A stretch of 64,000 nucleotides of DNA from Eurosta solidaginis. Its lineage: Eukaryota > Arthropoda > Insecta > Diptera > Tephritidae. A model generated the notes under the pieces. That model ran no database searches. It worked only from the letters and a program-made list of their open reading frames with translations, and had not been told where the DNA came from. Shown here piece by piece: positions 11,310-22,249 of the stretch. The position numbers and the translations under genes are program-made. The stretch covers positions 179,585,596 through 179,649,595 of the forward strand of contig NC_090321.1 of the NCBI RefSeq assembly GCF_040869045.1, written 5' to 3'. Position 1 is the stretch's first letter, and each line of letters starts with the position of its first letter.

Positions 11310-13085
11310 ATATTTATATTTATTGTAATACCGTCAATGAAACACAGTTTCTTACAGACTACTAACAACAAGTACATACATTTTTATTTAAAGAATACAA
11401 GTATGTTACAAACTAAACTTAAGAAATTAACATGCTAAGCATTTAAAACAAGTTTAAATATCTATAGATAATGAGCGAAAAAGATTTACGAAAGCTTCAG
11501 TGGTCATTGAAAAATCAATGACGATTGTTTGAGACAAAATATTAAATTCTCGCATAGATCTTGCAAGAGGAGCATTGCTGGCGAAATTAGTTTTAACCTT
11601 TTTGCAGTAAAAAGGGTAAGTGACTCGGAGGTTACGCCTAGGAACATTAAAAGTAATCCTTTCCATGAGAGAAGGGCAATCAAGGATCCCTTGAATAATA
11701 TTGAATATAAAAGTCATCGACAACATAGACCTACGACTATCCAAAGATTGTAAGGTCAATAAGCATGAGACGCGAAGCATACGAAGGGACAGGATCGTCG
11801 AATTTTAAGGTTCTTAGAGCGAATTGAAGAAACACCTTTTGAATCCGTTCTATTCTTTTAATATAAACTTGGCTATAGGGCCTCCATATGAAAACTGCGT
11901 ACTCACGACGCGAGCGTACAAATGTTATATATAACATTTTCAGAGTGTAAAGGTCATAAAACTTAGGGGAATTGCGACGGATAAAACCAAGTACTGAGTA
12001 GGACTTTGCAATGATGAAGTCAACATGATTATTAAAGTTCAACTTCGGATCAAAGATAACCCCCAGATCTTTTACTTCAGTAGCATTGCGCAGGAAAGTG
12101 TTCGAAATGCTATAGTTCATAATACGAACATTCAAAATTTTAGCAAACGTCATCTTAAAGCATTTTTTAATATTTAAAGGGAGTATATAACGTAGACACC
12201 ACGAATGAACAGCGTCAATATCACGTTGAAACTTAGCTTCATCAGAAGTATCCCTGACAACCGCGAAAATTTTGAGATCATCTGCATACAGTAAAAAATT
12301 TGCAAATAAAAAGCAACTACTTATGTCTTTGATGAAAAGAGCAAATAGTAAATGGCCTAGAACGCATCCTTGCGGGATACCGGATGAAGCAATGAAAGGT
12401 TCTGACGAAACACCATTGATAGTAACAACACAGCGTCTATTAGAGAGGTATGATTGTATCCATTTCAAAAATCAGGAATGGAAACCCATATGAGCAAGCT
12501 TTCCAAGTAGTACTCTGTGACAAACTTTGTCAGAGGCCTTTGAGAAGTCTGTACATACGCAATCAACCTGGAATCCAGCTGAGAAAGCAGTATGACAGTA
12601 ATCTACAAATACAGCTAAATTCGTGGCAGTGGATCGCCCAGACACAAACCCATGTTGATTTTGGCAAATAAGAGATTTGATTGCAAAATACAGTTTATCT
12701 TTTACAATGCACTCAAAAAGCTTAGAAATGGTAGAGAGCTTTGAGACAGGTCTATAATTGCGAACATCGTTTTTCTTACCTGATTTTAAGATTGGGGTAT
12801 ATGAGCAACTTTCGAATAATTAATGAAGGTTCCTGAAGCAAGAGAATTATTGAAAATAATTTTCAATGGTGCAATAAGAGCAGGACATTTTTTTAAAAGG
12901 AGTGCCGACAGGCCATCAACATCGGTGTGAGAAGACGGCTTAAGTGTGGCAAGCCCTTTGGCAATGTCTTCTGAAGATAGGGTAAGAGACCCAAAATTAA
13001 GGTGTGAGAAATTTGAAGAAAAGCTTGTTAATGGTCTAACAAAATGAATGGCCGACTCGAACAACGTTGTAAGCATCAATCAAAA
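11310..13085 (-). mobile_element. 5'-truncated jockey/CR1-like LINE
   Basis: A minus-strand non-LTR remnant. The 3' end lies near 11310-11345, where the plus strand is AT-rich; the 5' end is lost near 13085. Coding content is listed separately. The protein style matches the element at 52412-55090 but the two are clearly different families. No target duplication was recognised. Confidence 0.75.
11454..13079 (-). pseudogene. LINE reverse transcriptase (broken, partial)
   Basis: Starting from the high end, block 13079-12786 is the region before the RT fingers (SSHTDVDGLSALLLKKCP). Between 12786 and 12468 the frame is broken, but RT motifs are readable: NYRPVSKLSTISKLFE, QHGFVSGRSTATNL and the motif-A-like CTDFSKASDKV. 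Block 12468-11737 carries SSGIPQGCVLG (motif B) and LLYADDLKIF (motif C), followed by thumb-type sequence DLGVIFDPKLNFNNH and LGFIRRNSP. Block 11780-11454 is the C-terminus after a frameshift. No RNase H domain is seen. The clade (jockey or CR1 group) is inferred from motif spacing and not proven. Confidence 0.85.
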
Positions 13086-14497
13086 TTTGTCTAGAATGTC
13101 AAAGCACTTTTTTCACTGTAGTCACAAACTGTGATTTATTTTAGAAAATATGAAATTGGAGTAATTTATATTTATGCAATGAAATAGAGTAGTATTAATG
13201 GTATTCGGCAAGATATATACAACGTATTTGGAGCCGCTCGTTCAATTAGTCTTATAAATCTGAGCGATTTTAATGAAAAATGTTCCGAGGGGAAGGAGAA
13301 GCATTGCCACTTTTCTCAAGGTTGCTTAGACGCTTACCCATTTGACCATGGAAATCAGTTTCAATATTATTAATCTGAGCCAAAATTCCGAGAGGCGGCC
13401 GCCGTGGTGCGGTTTAGATTTAGATTCGTCCACACCATTGGAGTGTTTCAGCCAAGTAGCAAACGTCTGGACATCTCAACTTGCAAACTTTCTCATTGCA
13501 AAGGACTTTACCATTCAATCTAGCCCAACGTGCTAACTGTAAACTAAATAAAGCAGACAACAAACTTATCATCTTCTTCCTATAGATCTGATAGACAAAT
13601 TTTTTCGCTTGCAAATGTTTCTATAGATATGTATGTTTTCTGTTGAAATATTCAAAAATAATTCCAGTTTAAAAAAATTGCAAGCAAAAAGAAAATATAT
13701 AACGTAAATGGTAAAAATAGATTGACGGTTATTTGCACACAAGATTTCAAACTTCGTCTGTATGTGTTAACTTACCTAAGAGTACAATAGATAGTTTGAC
13801 AGATATTCGAATGCAGCAGACGTTTAACAACAGAATGCAGAATGAGCAGCAAGCAAAAACAACAATAACACCTACTGTACTGTGACACTGATTGATCGAC
13901 TTTGGTTAGCTTTAGTAAATATGCGAGAATTTGTCATCCATTGTATTTGCATACGTGAGTATGTCCATATATAAGTTTAAACGACGATTTGAATGGTACA
14001 TCATTAACTCCATACAAGAACGTCATTTGCATTCACTAGTTTGTAAATTGCTGCATCAGTTTATGCCAATAAGAGCATATGTGACCCGGAATCATGAAAC
14101 GACCATATTGTGCGAAAATACCGTTCTTCACTTTTTGGTGATTCTTATAGGAAATTTAACACTCTTTCCAATGGAATAACCGACAGTTTTCTAACTTTCT
14201 TAATTTTTTCACAAATTGCATTTGAAGCCAAAACGGACCACACATACGATTTTTGAAATATTTCGATCCATGCGCCACCTATCGGAGTTTTTTTCTTATT
14301 ATTGCATTGTCATCGGGTTCTTATCTTTATTCCATGATTCTTAAACCCCATATGTTTTGGGTGTCGCTGATTTCTTTTCTCCTTTTTTAATTAGCATGCA
14401 CATTTTCTTGAGTAGTCAGCAAAAAGAAACGAAGAATATAAAAATAAAGTGATTTCTTGGTAATTTTTGTTAAATTTTACCGCCATAGGCAACACTG
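13086..14497. other. noncoding DNA, nothing recognised
   Basis: AT-rich sequence without recognisable exons, RNA genes or element termini. ORFs of 60-80 codons on both strands lack motifs and look like chance. Confidence 0.4.
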
Positions 14498-14707
14498 TGG
14501 TGCTGGTCTGGTGTAATGTGCTGTGCACTGCGAGCGTCACCATAATACTTGTATCAGTACAACAGTCGCGCTGGTTGGTATCAGCGGCGCTCTTAAGACA
14601 ACATCTACCTTGGCATTGAATGTCACGCTGAACATAAATCCAGTATACATTGCGGGAACGGCGGCCGCGGCCCGGTCATTGGTCAGGCTTCATGATATGG
14701 GCTAGAG
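14498..14707 (+). mobile_element. fragment of the LOA/I-like LINE (RT thumb region)
   Basis: This 210-bp stretch is a diverged copy of positions of about 18868-19076 in the intact LOA/I-like element; shared words include GGTGCTGGTCTGGTG, AACATAAATCCAGTA and GCGGCCGCGGC. The homology stops at the target duplication of the MITE at 14708 and I do not see it resume after 15306. It is a decayed fragment with no function. Confidence 0.85.
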
Positions 14708-15298
14708 CAGGGATGCACCTTAACGTTAAGCTAATCGTTTATCAAAAAATTTCCACCGTTTCCGTTGAAACACTTCGAAATATTATCGATAAAGAAATTA
14801 TCAAGATAAATTGTATCTCGTTTTTAACCGAAACGAAAAGCTTTCGTTAACGTTAAAAACGTAAACAAAAACGTGATACTTTATGTTTGAATTGTGCTGG
14901 CAATGCTATAGCCATGGTGAAGCCGTAAGGTGGTAACAATGAGCGCACATACACACACAAACTCCATATAATTTGTTTGTGTAATTCGTTAGTGGTAATG
15001 TCAAAAACACTCTGAGAAACGTTCGTACTGTCAAAATTCATGAGAAAAGTTGCAATCAGCTTGGCTAATGCTTTCACCTTTAATGACTCCGCCATCAATC
15101 AGCTTTGCCAGCATAGTTTGAAATTAATAATCAACATAAACGATTTGATTCCGTTTTGATACGGCAGAAAACGAAACGAAATCATTTCGTTAATTTGACG
15201 TTCTTAACGTTAATAAACGAAACGAAATGACTTTGTTTCGTTTATTAACGTTAATTATCGTAACGAAATGATATCGGTTCGTTGGTTAAGCATGCCTG
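14708..15298. mobile_element. hAT-type MITE, 591 bp
   Basis: Perfect 8-bp target duplication GGCTAGAG at 14700-14707 and 15299-15306. Termini are CAGGGATGCACCTTAACG and, read inward from the right, CAGGCATGCTTAACC, an imperfect terminal inverted repeat with the CAG start usual for hAT. The interior is full of AACGTTAA and AACGAAA words in both orientations, so single strands could fold extensively. No transposase is encoded; it would need a hAT transposase in trans. Confidence 0.88.
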
Positions 15299-15477
15299 GG
15301 CTAGAGGCTGTCAAACAAGTATGATAGACTTCTACTCGAGAGTTCAATACATGAACTTCTCTTAACTAATGTCAGTAACATAGTCTTAAAATGTTATTAA
15401 ACAAATAACTAAACAAATTATGTTGAATAGGTAATCATGCAATAACACACAGACTGTTTGGTTATTGCAATTAATTA

Positions 15478-15556
15478 TTTACTTACTTACTTAATTGGCG
15501 CTTAACCGTTTCAACGGTTATGGCCGTCCAACAAGGCGCCAATTGGTCACACCAAT
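15478..15556 (-). mobile_element. 3' fragment of the RTE element
   Basis: TTACTTACTTAATTGGCG followed by CTTAACCGTTTCAACGGTTATGG matches the 3' end of the RTE copy at 7553-7625, in the same orientation. It is a severely 5'-truncated insertion of about 80 bp. Confidence 0.85.
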
Positions 15557-15793
15557 TGCACTTAATTACCATAATTAATTTTGAGTGATGTTTCAATTAT
15601 CTCTCGCCTTAAAACACAACAAATCTAAATATGTAAATACATTGTTAAAATTGTGAGCTTTAGTCCGAAAATGGTGTGTACTACGTACATATTCTGCATC
15701 GAATCGCACTAGTTATGAAACAGCGGGGACCTCTCGCATTAAGGTACTAATCAGGGACGGAAACTATTACTCCTTTTATAATATAATTCCTTG

Positions 15794-18700
15794 GGGGCTA
15801 AGATACTTGGCTTGGATATCATAAGTGGTTTCAGGCTCTGGATCAGGGACTGATATCAGTCTTAGACCGGCCATAGTGACGAATGTCACGCGTGATTAGT
15901 TATCACGTCCTGCACGAGGTGCCCCTGCTTCTACTGATAATGGCGGATCTAGAGAGGACAACTCGATAAAACCCGCACCCCTTGAGTCATTGTGCCGAGC
16001 TCAGGGGAGGGAGAGTCAAGATCGGTACACAACGGTGACGAACTGGACTGTTTAAGGACTTTGATTTCACTTTACATTTTGACTTGATGACATTGGGCTG
16101 GTAGGTGCGGTATTCTGCCACTTTAGTAGGTCGGGGTGAAACCCTACCAAAATGGCTGGTAGGCTAATGCTGCACCTGCCCACGTCCCGTTAAAACCGTG
16201 GCGGGCCTCAAGGTACGTTCCGGCTCCGTCGCCGTTAAGTTGGTGGTGTAGGTGCGGTTGAAGATTTTCCCGCTTCGCGTCCGGTCTGGCTCTGAACGCA
16301 TTACTCATAAGGTAATGCGTCAACCCTCGCGTGGCCTCCCTGCGTAGCATAGATAACCACGAGATCGTTAAAGGGCGACTACACAATCGGCTCCGGATAG
16401 CGGCCTTGAGGGGGGACTTTTTTAGAATGGACAATACTAATACGAATCCGCCAAGGATGGGGTGCGGAAGAAGAGCGCTTTTGATGGAAATCCGTCAAAT
16501 CAATCTTCAGCACTCTAAGGCGGCTTCCGCAAATTTGTTGCTCTGCCTTGAAAAAGGCGGAGTGGATATAGTCCTTGTCCAGGAGCCGTGGCTGAGTAGT
16601 AACGGCAGTAAGATTTCTGGATTAAGGACTGGAAAATTCAACACCTTGGTGCATGCGGAGGCAAGTAGGCCTAGATCCTGTGTGCTTGTTAAAAAAGAGA
16701 TTAAAGCTTTTATTCTCTCTAATTTCAGCAATGCTGACGTAACCACGGTCTGCCTCGAGCGAGGAAGTAATGAAATGTGGGTGGTCTCAGCGTACATGCC
16801 CCACGGGGACGTAGTGGGACCACCACCTGCGATACTGGGTGAAATCACCGCTGAAGCAAGGCGGAGAGGTGTTGGCGTGATCATCGGTGCCGATGCAAAT
16901 GCCCATCATAGCATTTGGGGAAGCTCGGATACCAACACTAGAGGTGAGTCTTTATTTACTTTTATTGTAGATGAGGGACTTTGTATATGTAATAGGGGGA
17001 ATGACCCGACTTTTATTACTGCGTTAAGGGAGGAGGTCCTGGACCTCACCCTGGTTAGTAGAGAACTGGAAGGTCGGATATCTGGATGGAGGGTTCTCAA
17101 CGAGCACTCCTTCTCTGATCACCGATATATTCAGTTCTCAGTGAACGAAGAACGTCCCGGTAAAATATCTTTTAGGAACCCTAAAAGTACTAACTGGGAC
17201 TTGTATTGTAGGAAGCTGGGAGAGCTACTGCCTGCGGTGCCTATCATTAGTTCCGGCCTGTCCGAATCTGAGATAGACGTTCTGGTGGAAAACTTCACCT
17301 CGGCAAGCAATAGCGCCTTTCAGCTGTCCTGCCCATTGAAAACTTACAGGGGGAAGGGCAAGCCGCCCTGGTGGTCGGATTCTCTTGACGACCTAAGAGC
17401 GTCCAGTCGGCGGCTCTTCAACAGAGCCAGGAGGAGTAAATTACCCTCGGACTGGGAGCTCTATAAGGTGAGTCTGGGGATTTATAAATATGAAATAAGG
17501 ATAGCCAAGCGAGATGCATGGCGAAGCTTCTGCGAAAACGTAGAAGGCTGCAATGAATCCGCGAGATTTAGAAAAATACTCTCTAGGAACCCCGCTCCTC
17601 TGGGGTATCTGAGAGATGATGGTGGGGACTGGTCGATGAGTAGCGAGGAGTCCCTAAGGCTTTTACTGGACAATCATTTTCCCGATGTCCGAGTTGCGCA
17701 GGGATCTTCGCCTGCATGGTCGGCGGTCGTTGGCCATGCAGAAGTGCCTGCCATTCCAATACGGGAAAGTCAGATAACCTGGGCTATAGGGTCGTTCAAG
17801 CCCTATAAGTCTCCGGGCCCGGATGGAATCATTCCTGCGCAGCTTCAAAGGTCTTTGGGGATTTCCTGCCGCTGGTTGGCCATCATATATACTAACTGCC
17901 TCAGGCTTAACTATATCCCGAAGTCTTGGCACACGGTTAGGGTTATTTTCATTCCGAAGGCCGGCAGAAGCTCTCATGTATCACCTAAGGATTTCAGGCC
18001 AATCAGTCTCTCGTCGTTTCTTCTTAAGACGTTTGAGCGGTTGATTGACCTGTACCTACGGGAAAGGATACCTCGGGGGTTACTGTCGGCTTCACAACAT
18101 GCGTACTGCAAGGGCAGATCGACGGAAACGGCTCTCCATTCGATTGTAAAGCAAATAGAGGGGTCCCTAGAACACAAAGAGTATGCTCTGGGTGCCTTTC
18201 TAGACATCGAGGGAGCTTTTAACAATGTCTTACCGGGGTCAATCGAAAGAGCTCTGGTGGGTTTAGGAGTCGAGGCGGCTCTGGTTGAATTTATTAGCAA
18301 ACTTCTATGCGGCAGAATTGTCGCAGCGGAGTGGGGAGGGGCCATAATTAAGAGGAAGGTGTGCAGGGGCACGCCACAGGGGGGTGTCCTATCTCCTCTC
18401 CTCTGGGTTGTGGTAGTCAACGAGCTTCTTGTGGAGCTGGAAGCCAATGGTTGTCGGGTGGTTGCCTATGCAGATGACCTCGCTATCCTAGTCAGAGGCA
18501 AATTTCTGGGCGCCCTGCGCGATGTTCTTCAGGGCTACCTGGATACTGTGGCTAGGTGGGCTGAATCATGTGGATTGGCGGTCAACCAGGGAAAAACGGA
18601 ATTGGTCCTTTTCACAAGAAGATATAAGGTGCCCGATTTCAGAACTCCCTCGATTGCAGGGGTACCGTTGGTACTTTCTGATAGGGTTAAATATTTGGGG

Positions 18701-20202
18701 ATTGTTTTGGACAAGAAACTGTCCTGGAGACCCAATGCGGAAGATCGGGCCAGGAAGGCCGCCATTGCCTTGTACTGCTGCAGAGGAGCTATCGGAAAGA
18801 GATGGGGACTCTCGCCAAGAATAGTACACTGGCTTTATGAGATGGTGGTCAAACCGATTCTGCTATATGGGGTGCTGGTCTGGTGGAAAGCACTGGACAC
18901 GGCGAGCACCTCCAAAATGTTAGTGTCAGTGCAACGGACGGCGCTGATCGGTATCAGTGGCGCTCTCAGAACAACGCCTACCTTGGCACTGAACGTCATG
19001 CTGAACATATACCCAGTAGATATTGCGGGAAAGGCGGCCGCGGCAAGGTCGTTGGTCAGGCTTCGTGATATGGGATATAGACTTTCTGACCGCGGACACT
19101 CTAGCCTTCTTACCAGTTTCGACTTCATCCCGGACAGAACGGACTACTGTATGCCGATAACAGCTCCCTATACAACCTTCACCCCAGTTATTCCAGAGAG
19201 AGAGGATTGGGGAAGAGGAATTATCTGGGGCATGGGACCGGTTAACTTGTTCACGGATGGGTCAAAGCTGGATGGAAAGGTTGGTGGGGGGGTCTTTTGT
19301 CAAGAGCTAAATTTAAGCCGCAAGTTTAAGTTGGCTGATCACTGCAGTGTATTCCAAGCAGAAATTGCTGCGATTAAGGATGCGGTGGATGGAATGCTAT
19401 CCAGTGCTACCACGGTTAGGGAATTTAACATCTACTCTGATAGCCAATCGGCTATCAAGGCCTTGAGCTCAACTACAGTGCGATCGAGGGTGGTCTGGGA
19501 GTGCCTGACCTCGCTTGCGATTGCATCGAATTATTTTACAATTAAGATTATCTGGGTCCCGGGCCATAGTGATATCCCGGGTAACTGTCAAGCGGATCTC
19601 TTAGCCCGCATCGGTACAACTGAACCGGATGAAGATGGCTGTAGGGACTTCGAGATCCCGCTGGCCACCTGTGGATTGCTCCTCCATAGCTGGGCCTCGA
19701 ATCAGCTCAGCAAACGTTGGGCGGATACCACGTCTTGCAGGGTAGCAAGATCTTTCTGGCCGAAAGTGGATGGCAGGAGGTCTGCTGAAATAATTGGGTT
19801 CACTAAGGCTCACCTATCAATGGTCATTGGGGTTTTGACAGGGCACTGTCCCATGGGTATCCATGCGGTACGTCTCAATATACTGGAAACTCCATCCTGC
19901 TGCAGCTGTATGGAGGATGATGAGGTGGAATCACCAAATCACTTTATGCTTGATTGTCCAGCTTTTGCCAGAATTAGGCGAAAGTACTTCGGTCGCGACT
20001 CACTTGGATCTCCCGAGGATATATCCAAAGTTGAGATCGGTATCATTCGGAGCTTTATCGTTGCTACCCAACGATTCTCTAAGTAGCTGGATCTAGGTCA
20101 CCGTTATTTTTGGTGTATGTGGTATCACAACGGACCTTCGTGTTGTCCAAGTGAGCTATCCTTATCAGGGAAGCTACCACCTAACCTATCCTATCCTATC
20201 CT
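15794..20202 (+). mobile_element. full-length LOA/I-like non-LTR retrotransposon
   Basis: Perfect 14-bp target duplication AATATAATTCCTTG at 15780-15793 and 20203-20216. The 5' end reads GGGGCTAAGATACTTGGC. About 630 bp of leader precede one long ORF (16427-20086), and the 3' tail is (CCTAT)n at about 20183-20202. No separate gag-like ORF1 is present, and I cannot tell if that is normal for the family. An open ORF plus an intact duplication indicates a recent insertion that may still be competent. A second, damaged copy lies at 41336-45085 and a fragment at 14498-14707. Confidence 0.95.
16427..20086 (+). CDS. endonuclease-RT-RNase H polyprotein of the LOA/I-like LINE (intact)
   Basis: This single ORF would drive target-primed reverse transcription. 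From the start at 16427 it encodes about 1219 residues. The N-terminal part is an AP-type endonuclease: QINLQHSK, VQEPWL (catalytic Glu), GADANAHHSIWGS and FSDHRYIQF (catalytic His). The middle is reverse transcriptase: FRPISLSSFLLKTFE, FLDIEGAFNNV (motif A), TPQGGVLSPLLW (motif B) and VAYADDLAIL (motif C). An RNase H domain follows: LFTDGSKLDG, FQAEIAAIKDAV, YSDSQSAIKAL and WVPGHSDIPGNCQADLLA. The C-terminus has a zinc-knuckle-like CCSCMEDDE...HFMLDC. An upstream ATG at 16331 is in frame. I prefer 16427 because a one-base difference just upstream puts the equivalent segment of the 42-kb copy in another frame. Clade placement (LOA or I group) rests on the RNase H and is not certain. Confidence 0.93.
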   Translation: MDNTNTNPPRMGCGRRALLMEIRQINLQHSKAASANLLLCLEKGGVDIVLVQEPWLSSNGSKISGLRTGKFNTLVHAEASRPRSCVLVKKEIKAFILSNFSNADVTTVCLERGSNEMWVVSAYMPHGDVVGPPPAILGEITAEARRRGVGVIIGADANAHHSIWGSSDTNTRGESLFTFIVDEGLCICNRGNDPTFITALREEVLDLTLVSRELEGRISGWRVLNEHSFSDHRYIQFSVNEERPGKISFRNPKSTNWDLYCRKLGELLPAVPIISSGLSESEIDVLVENFTSASNSAFQLSCPLKTYRGKGKPPWWSDSLDDLRASSRRLFNRARRSKLPSDWELYKVSLGIYKYEIRIAKRDAWRSFCENVEGCNESARFRKILSRNPAPLGYLRDDGGDWSMSSEESLRLLLDNHFPDVRVAQGSSPAWSAVVGHAEVPAIPIRESQITWAIGSFKPYKSPGPDGIIPAQLQRSLGISCRWLAIIYTNCLRLNYIPKSWHTVRVIFIPKAGRSSHVSPKDFRPISLSSFLLKTFERLIDLYLRERIPRGLLSASQHAYCKGRSTETALHSIVKQIEGSLEHKEYALGAFLDIEGAFNNVLPGSIERALVGLGVEAALVEFISKLLCGRIVAAEWGGAIIKRKVCRGTPQGGVLSPLLWVVVVNELLVELEANGCRVVAYADDLAILVRGKFLGALRDVLQGYLDTVARWAESCGLAVNQGKTELVLFTRRYKVPDFRTPSIAGVPLVLSDRVKYLGIVLDKKLSWRPNAEDRARKAAIALYCCRGAIGKRWGLSPRIVHWLYEMVVKPILLYGVLVWWKALDTASTSKMLVSVQRTALIGISGALRTTPTLALNVMLNIYPVDIAGKAAAARSLVRLRDMGYRLSDRGHSSLLTSFDFIPDRTDYCMPITAPYTTFTPVIPEREDWGRGIIWGMGPVNLFTDGSKLDGKVGGGVFCQELNLSRKFKLADHCSVFQAEIAAIKDAVDGMLSSATTVREFNIYSDSQSAIKALSSTTVRSRVVWECLTSLAIASNYFTIKIIWVPGHSDIPGNCQADLLARIGTTEPDEDGCRDFEIPLATCGLLLHSWASNQLSKRWADTTSCRVARSFWPKVDGRRSAEIIGFTKAHLSMVIGVLTGHCPMGIHAVRLNILETPSCCSCMEDDEVESPNHFMLDCPAFARIRRKYFGRDSLGSPEDISKVEIGIIRSFIVATQRFSK

Positions 20203-20547
20203 AATATAATTCCTTGCAAAACTATTAATTTTGGATTTTGAATATATTTGGATCAAGATAAAAATTATGTTTCCTATTTTTATTACCTGAGTCCAATACT
20301 TCTCCGGACTTTTATTTTTAAAAGTCCGAGTTTAACTAGTTCTATCGGGCTCAAAAAATAAAAATACAGATTTTGCTTTTATATGTGGACTTTTATGGGA
20401 AAAGAAAATAAAAAGGATGCATGATTCGACATGATATTGCTATAAGGATACCTGACAACTCAAACATTTTTACCTAGGACAATTTTTTTACCCGGACTTT
20501 TTCGACTGCAAAAAAAATTATTATTATTATCCGTCCCTGGTACTAAT

Positions 20548-20968
20548 TCTAATTCTGTTACTTTGCAGTGCTTTGGCCTTTTAATACATCGATAACCTGC
20601 GAAATGATAATTTGAACGCGTTCTTAACTGGTTCAGTAGAAGTTAATTCTAAAATAGTTCCTACGATGATTAATTGATTGAGATATATTTTGCTCAGATA
20701 TAAATAACAAAATGTTGTAAAAATTTCAAATAACTTGCAACGCAAGTAAAACTAAACTAAAAAGCAAATATATTTAATTTTTTCGTTTTATGATTATAAT
20801 CTCCTCCTTAGTTAAGTTAAAAATTCAAACCAAATAAGCTAAAAAAAGTATTAAAAGATGCAAATGTTTAAAGCTTACAACAAAAAAGTTTGAAAACTGC
20901 GTACGGCGATGAATGGTTTGAAGTTTATATTTAAATTGTTTAACGTGCAGAATTATTATTATATTATA
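20548..20968. other. noncoding DNA
   Basis: AT-rich, no exon or element end recognised. A word around 20615-20640 (GTTCTTAACTGGTTCAGT) recurs at about 51864-51881 next to other shared words (ATCGCACTAGTTATG at 15704 and 51781). This suggests that the flanks of the small hAT-type element and the 51.8-kb region belong to one old repeat. Confidence 0.4.
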
Positions 20969-21477
20969 CTGTTTTCACACAAACGGCTTATTGAATAATA
21001 AAGGCAGTTTTCTACATTAAGACGCTTATTGAGCTCAATCTTCTCTACAAAATTCGAATCTATTATTATTTCATTAGTAGCAAATAGAATGCCTAATGAA
21101 GTCAAAAGCACAATGCAACTCTGTTGGCAGCGTTCCGCTTCCGTTTCCGCTTCTTAGTTTTCAAAGCAAATGTCATTGTCTGCATGCGGAACGATACAAG
21201 GTGGCCGCATCGAACAGCTGATTATAACCTTTTTTATTTGATTTGATACATCAACTACCGGCGCAGTACGATTTTGACATTTGTCCATCGAATTTACAAG
21301 TACATGGAATTTTTTTTGTTTGTAGGTATGTCACCATGCTCCCACCTTGTATCGTTCCGCCATGATTGTATGTCTCATCCTTCATACTAATCGAGCAGTT
21401 ACTTCTGTGTGAAAGTAAAAAATTTACGATTTCATTAGTAGGTGAAATGAGATCATTAAGTTTCTGTGTGAAAACAG
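20969..21477. mobile_element. MITE with TA target duplication
   Basis: Termini CTGTTTTCACACA at 20969 and TGTGTGAAAACAG ending at 21477 form a 13-bp perfect inverted repeat flanked by TA on both sides, as in Tc1/mariner-type elements. The 509-bp interior has no transposase. It contains a long-arm inverted repeat (21187-21204 with 21342-21359) and two copies of TTTCATTAGTAG. A longer target duplication is not obvious, so superfamily assignment is tentative. Confidence 0.7.
21187..21359. repeat. 18-bp perfect inverted repeat inside a MITE
   Basis: CGGAACGATACAAGGTGG at 21187-21204 is the exact reverse complement of CCACCTTGTATCGTTCCG at 21342-21359, with a loop of 137 bases. Confidence 0.9.
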
Positions 21478-21596
21478 TATTACAATTGGTCAATTATGTA
21501 CATATGATGTCAATTTAAATGTTAAGTGGCGGTTAGTTTGATCATAACCTGTTAACTTAAAATGGATGTTATTTACGATTTGAAATTGATTGCCTT

Positions 21597-22249
21597 TAGA
21601 GTTGGGTCGTTTCGTTCTGAACTTGTTCAATTGACCGGGTCTCTCAACTGAACAAGTGAACTAGATCTTCGATTTCGGTTCTATTTGTTCTTTTAGTTCA
21701 TTTGTTCTTTTAGTTCGTTTTATCTAATGTTATTCTATCACTCTTCTCGTTCGCGAACAATGTAAATTCATACATACATACGCAGAAATTCACAGTGAGT
21801 ACGAATGTCGATTATGCCAGATATGTGTGGTCATCTTCGTGTGTGGCACTGCTGCAACAATATATGTATGGACTATTTATGAAAAACATGTTTTGTAAGC
21901 TACTAATTATTACATTTATTAAACTTGAAAAGTTCATATTTACAATTTGTGTCTGTACTCTTTCAATTTCCTGGATCTTCCGAAATTTGTAACTTTGTTT
22001 GAAGTTAATTATACATATATACATATATTAACTTATTTATTCATAACACATTTAAATATACCTACACAAAGCATTGCTGCATACACACCCCATCTATACT
22101 TGTTGGCTTTTTTCGCGGGTGCGAGCAGCAGTGAACAAATTTGCTTGAAAAAAGAAAAGAACAGATGAACAAAAAGAACAAATTGTTCGTTCATTAGAAA
22201 AAGAACGAAAGATTCGAATCTCTGAAAAGAACGAAAAAGCACAACTCTA
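21597..22249. mobile_element. hAT-type MITE, 653 bp
   Basis: Perfect 8-bp target duplication ATTGCCTT at 21589-21596 and 22250-22257. Termini TAGAGTTGGGTCGTTTCG and, inward from the right, TAGAGTTGTGCTTTTTCG form an imperfect inverted repeat. Subterminal regions are rich in GTTC and GAAC words (GTTCTTTTAGTTC on the left, GAACAAATTGTTCG on the right). No transposase is encoded. It lies about 0.4 kb upstream of the GPCR exon A acceptor. Confidence 0.9.

Larger units (their letters stand above)
15752..20539. mobile_element. small hAT-type element split by a LINE
   Basis: Termini are CAGGGACGGA at 15752 and TCCGTCCCTG ending at 20539, a 10-bp inverted repeat. Both are flanked by the perfect 8-bp duplication GTACTAAT (15744-15751 and 20540-20547). 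Without the nested LINE (15794-20202 plus one LINE duplication) the element would be about 365 bp and noncoding, so it is a MITE mobilised by a hAT transposase. The nested LINE is therefore younger. Confidence 0.88.

Noticed and set aside
16331..16426. Extended N-terminus of the LOA/I-like ORF from ATG 16331
   Set aside because: The equivalent stretch in the 42-kb copy is in another frame because of a one-base difference in a T run, so conserved coding starts at 16427; the earlier ATG cannot be excluded for this copy alone.
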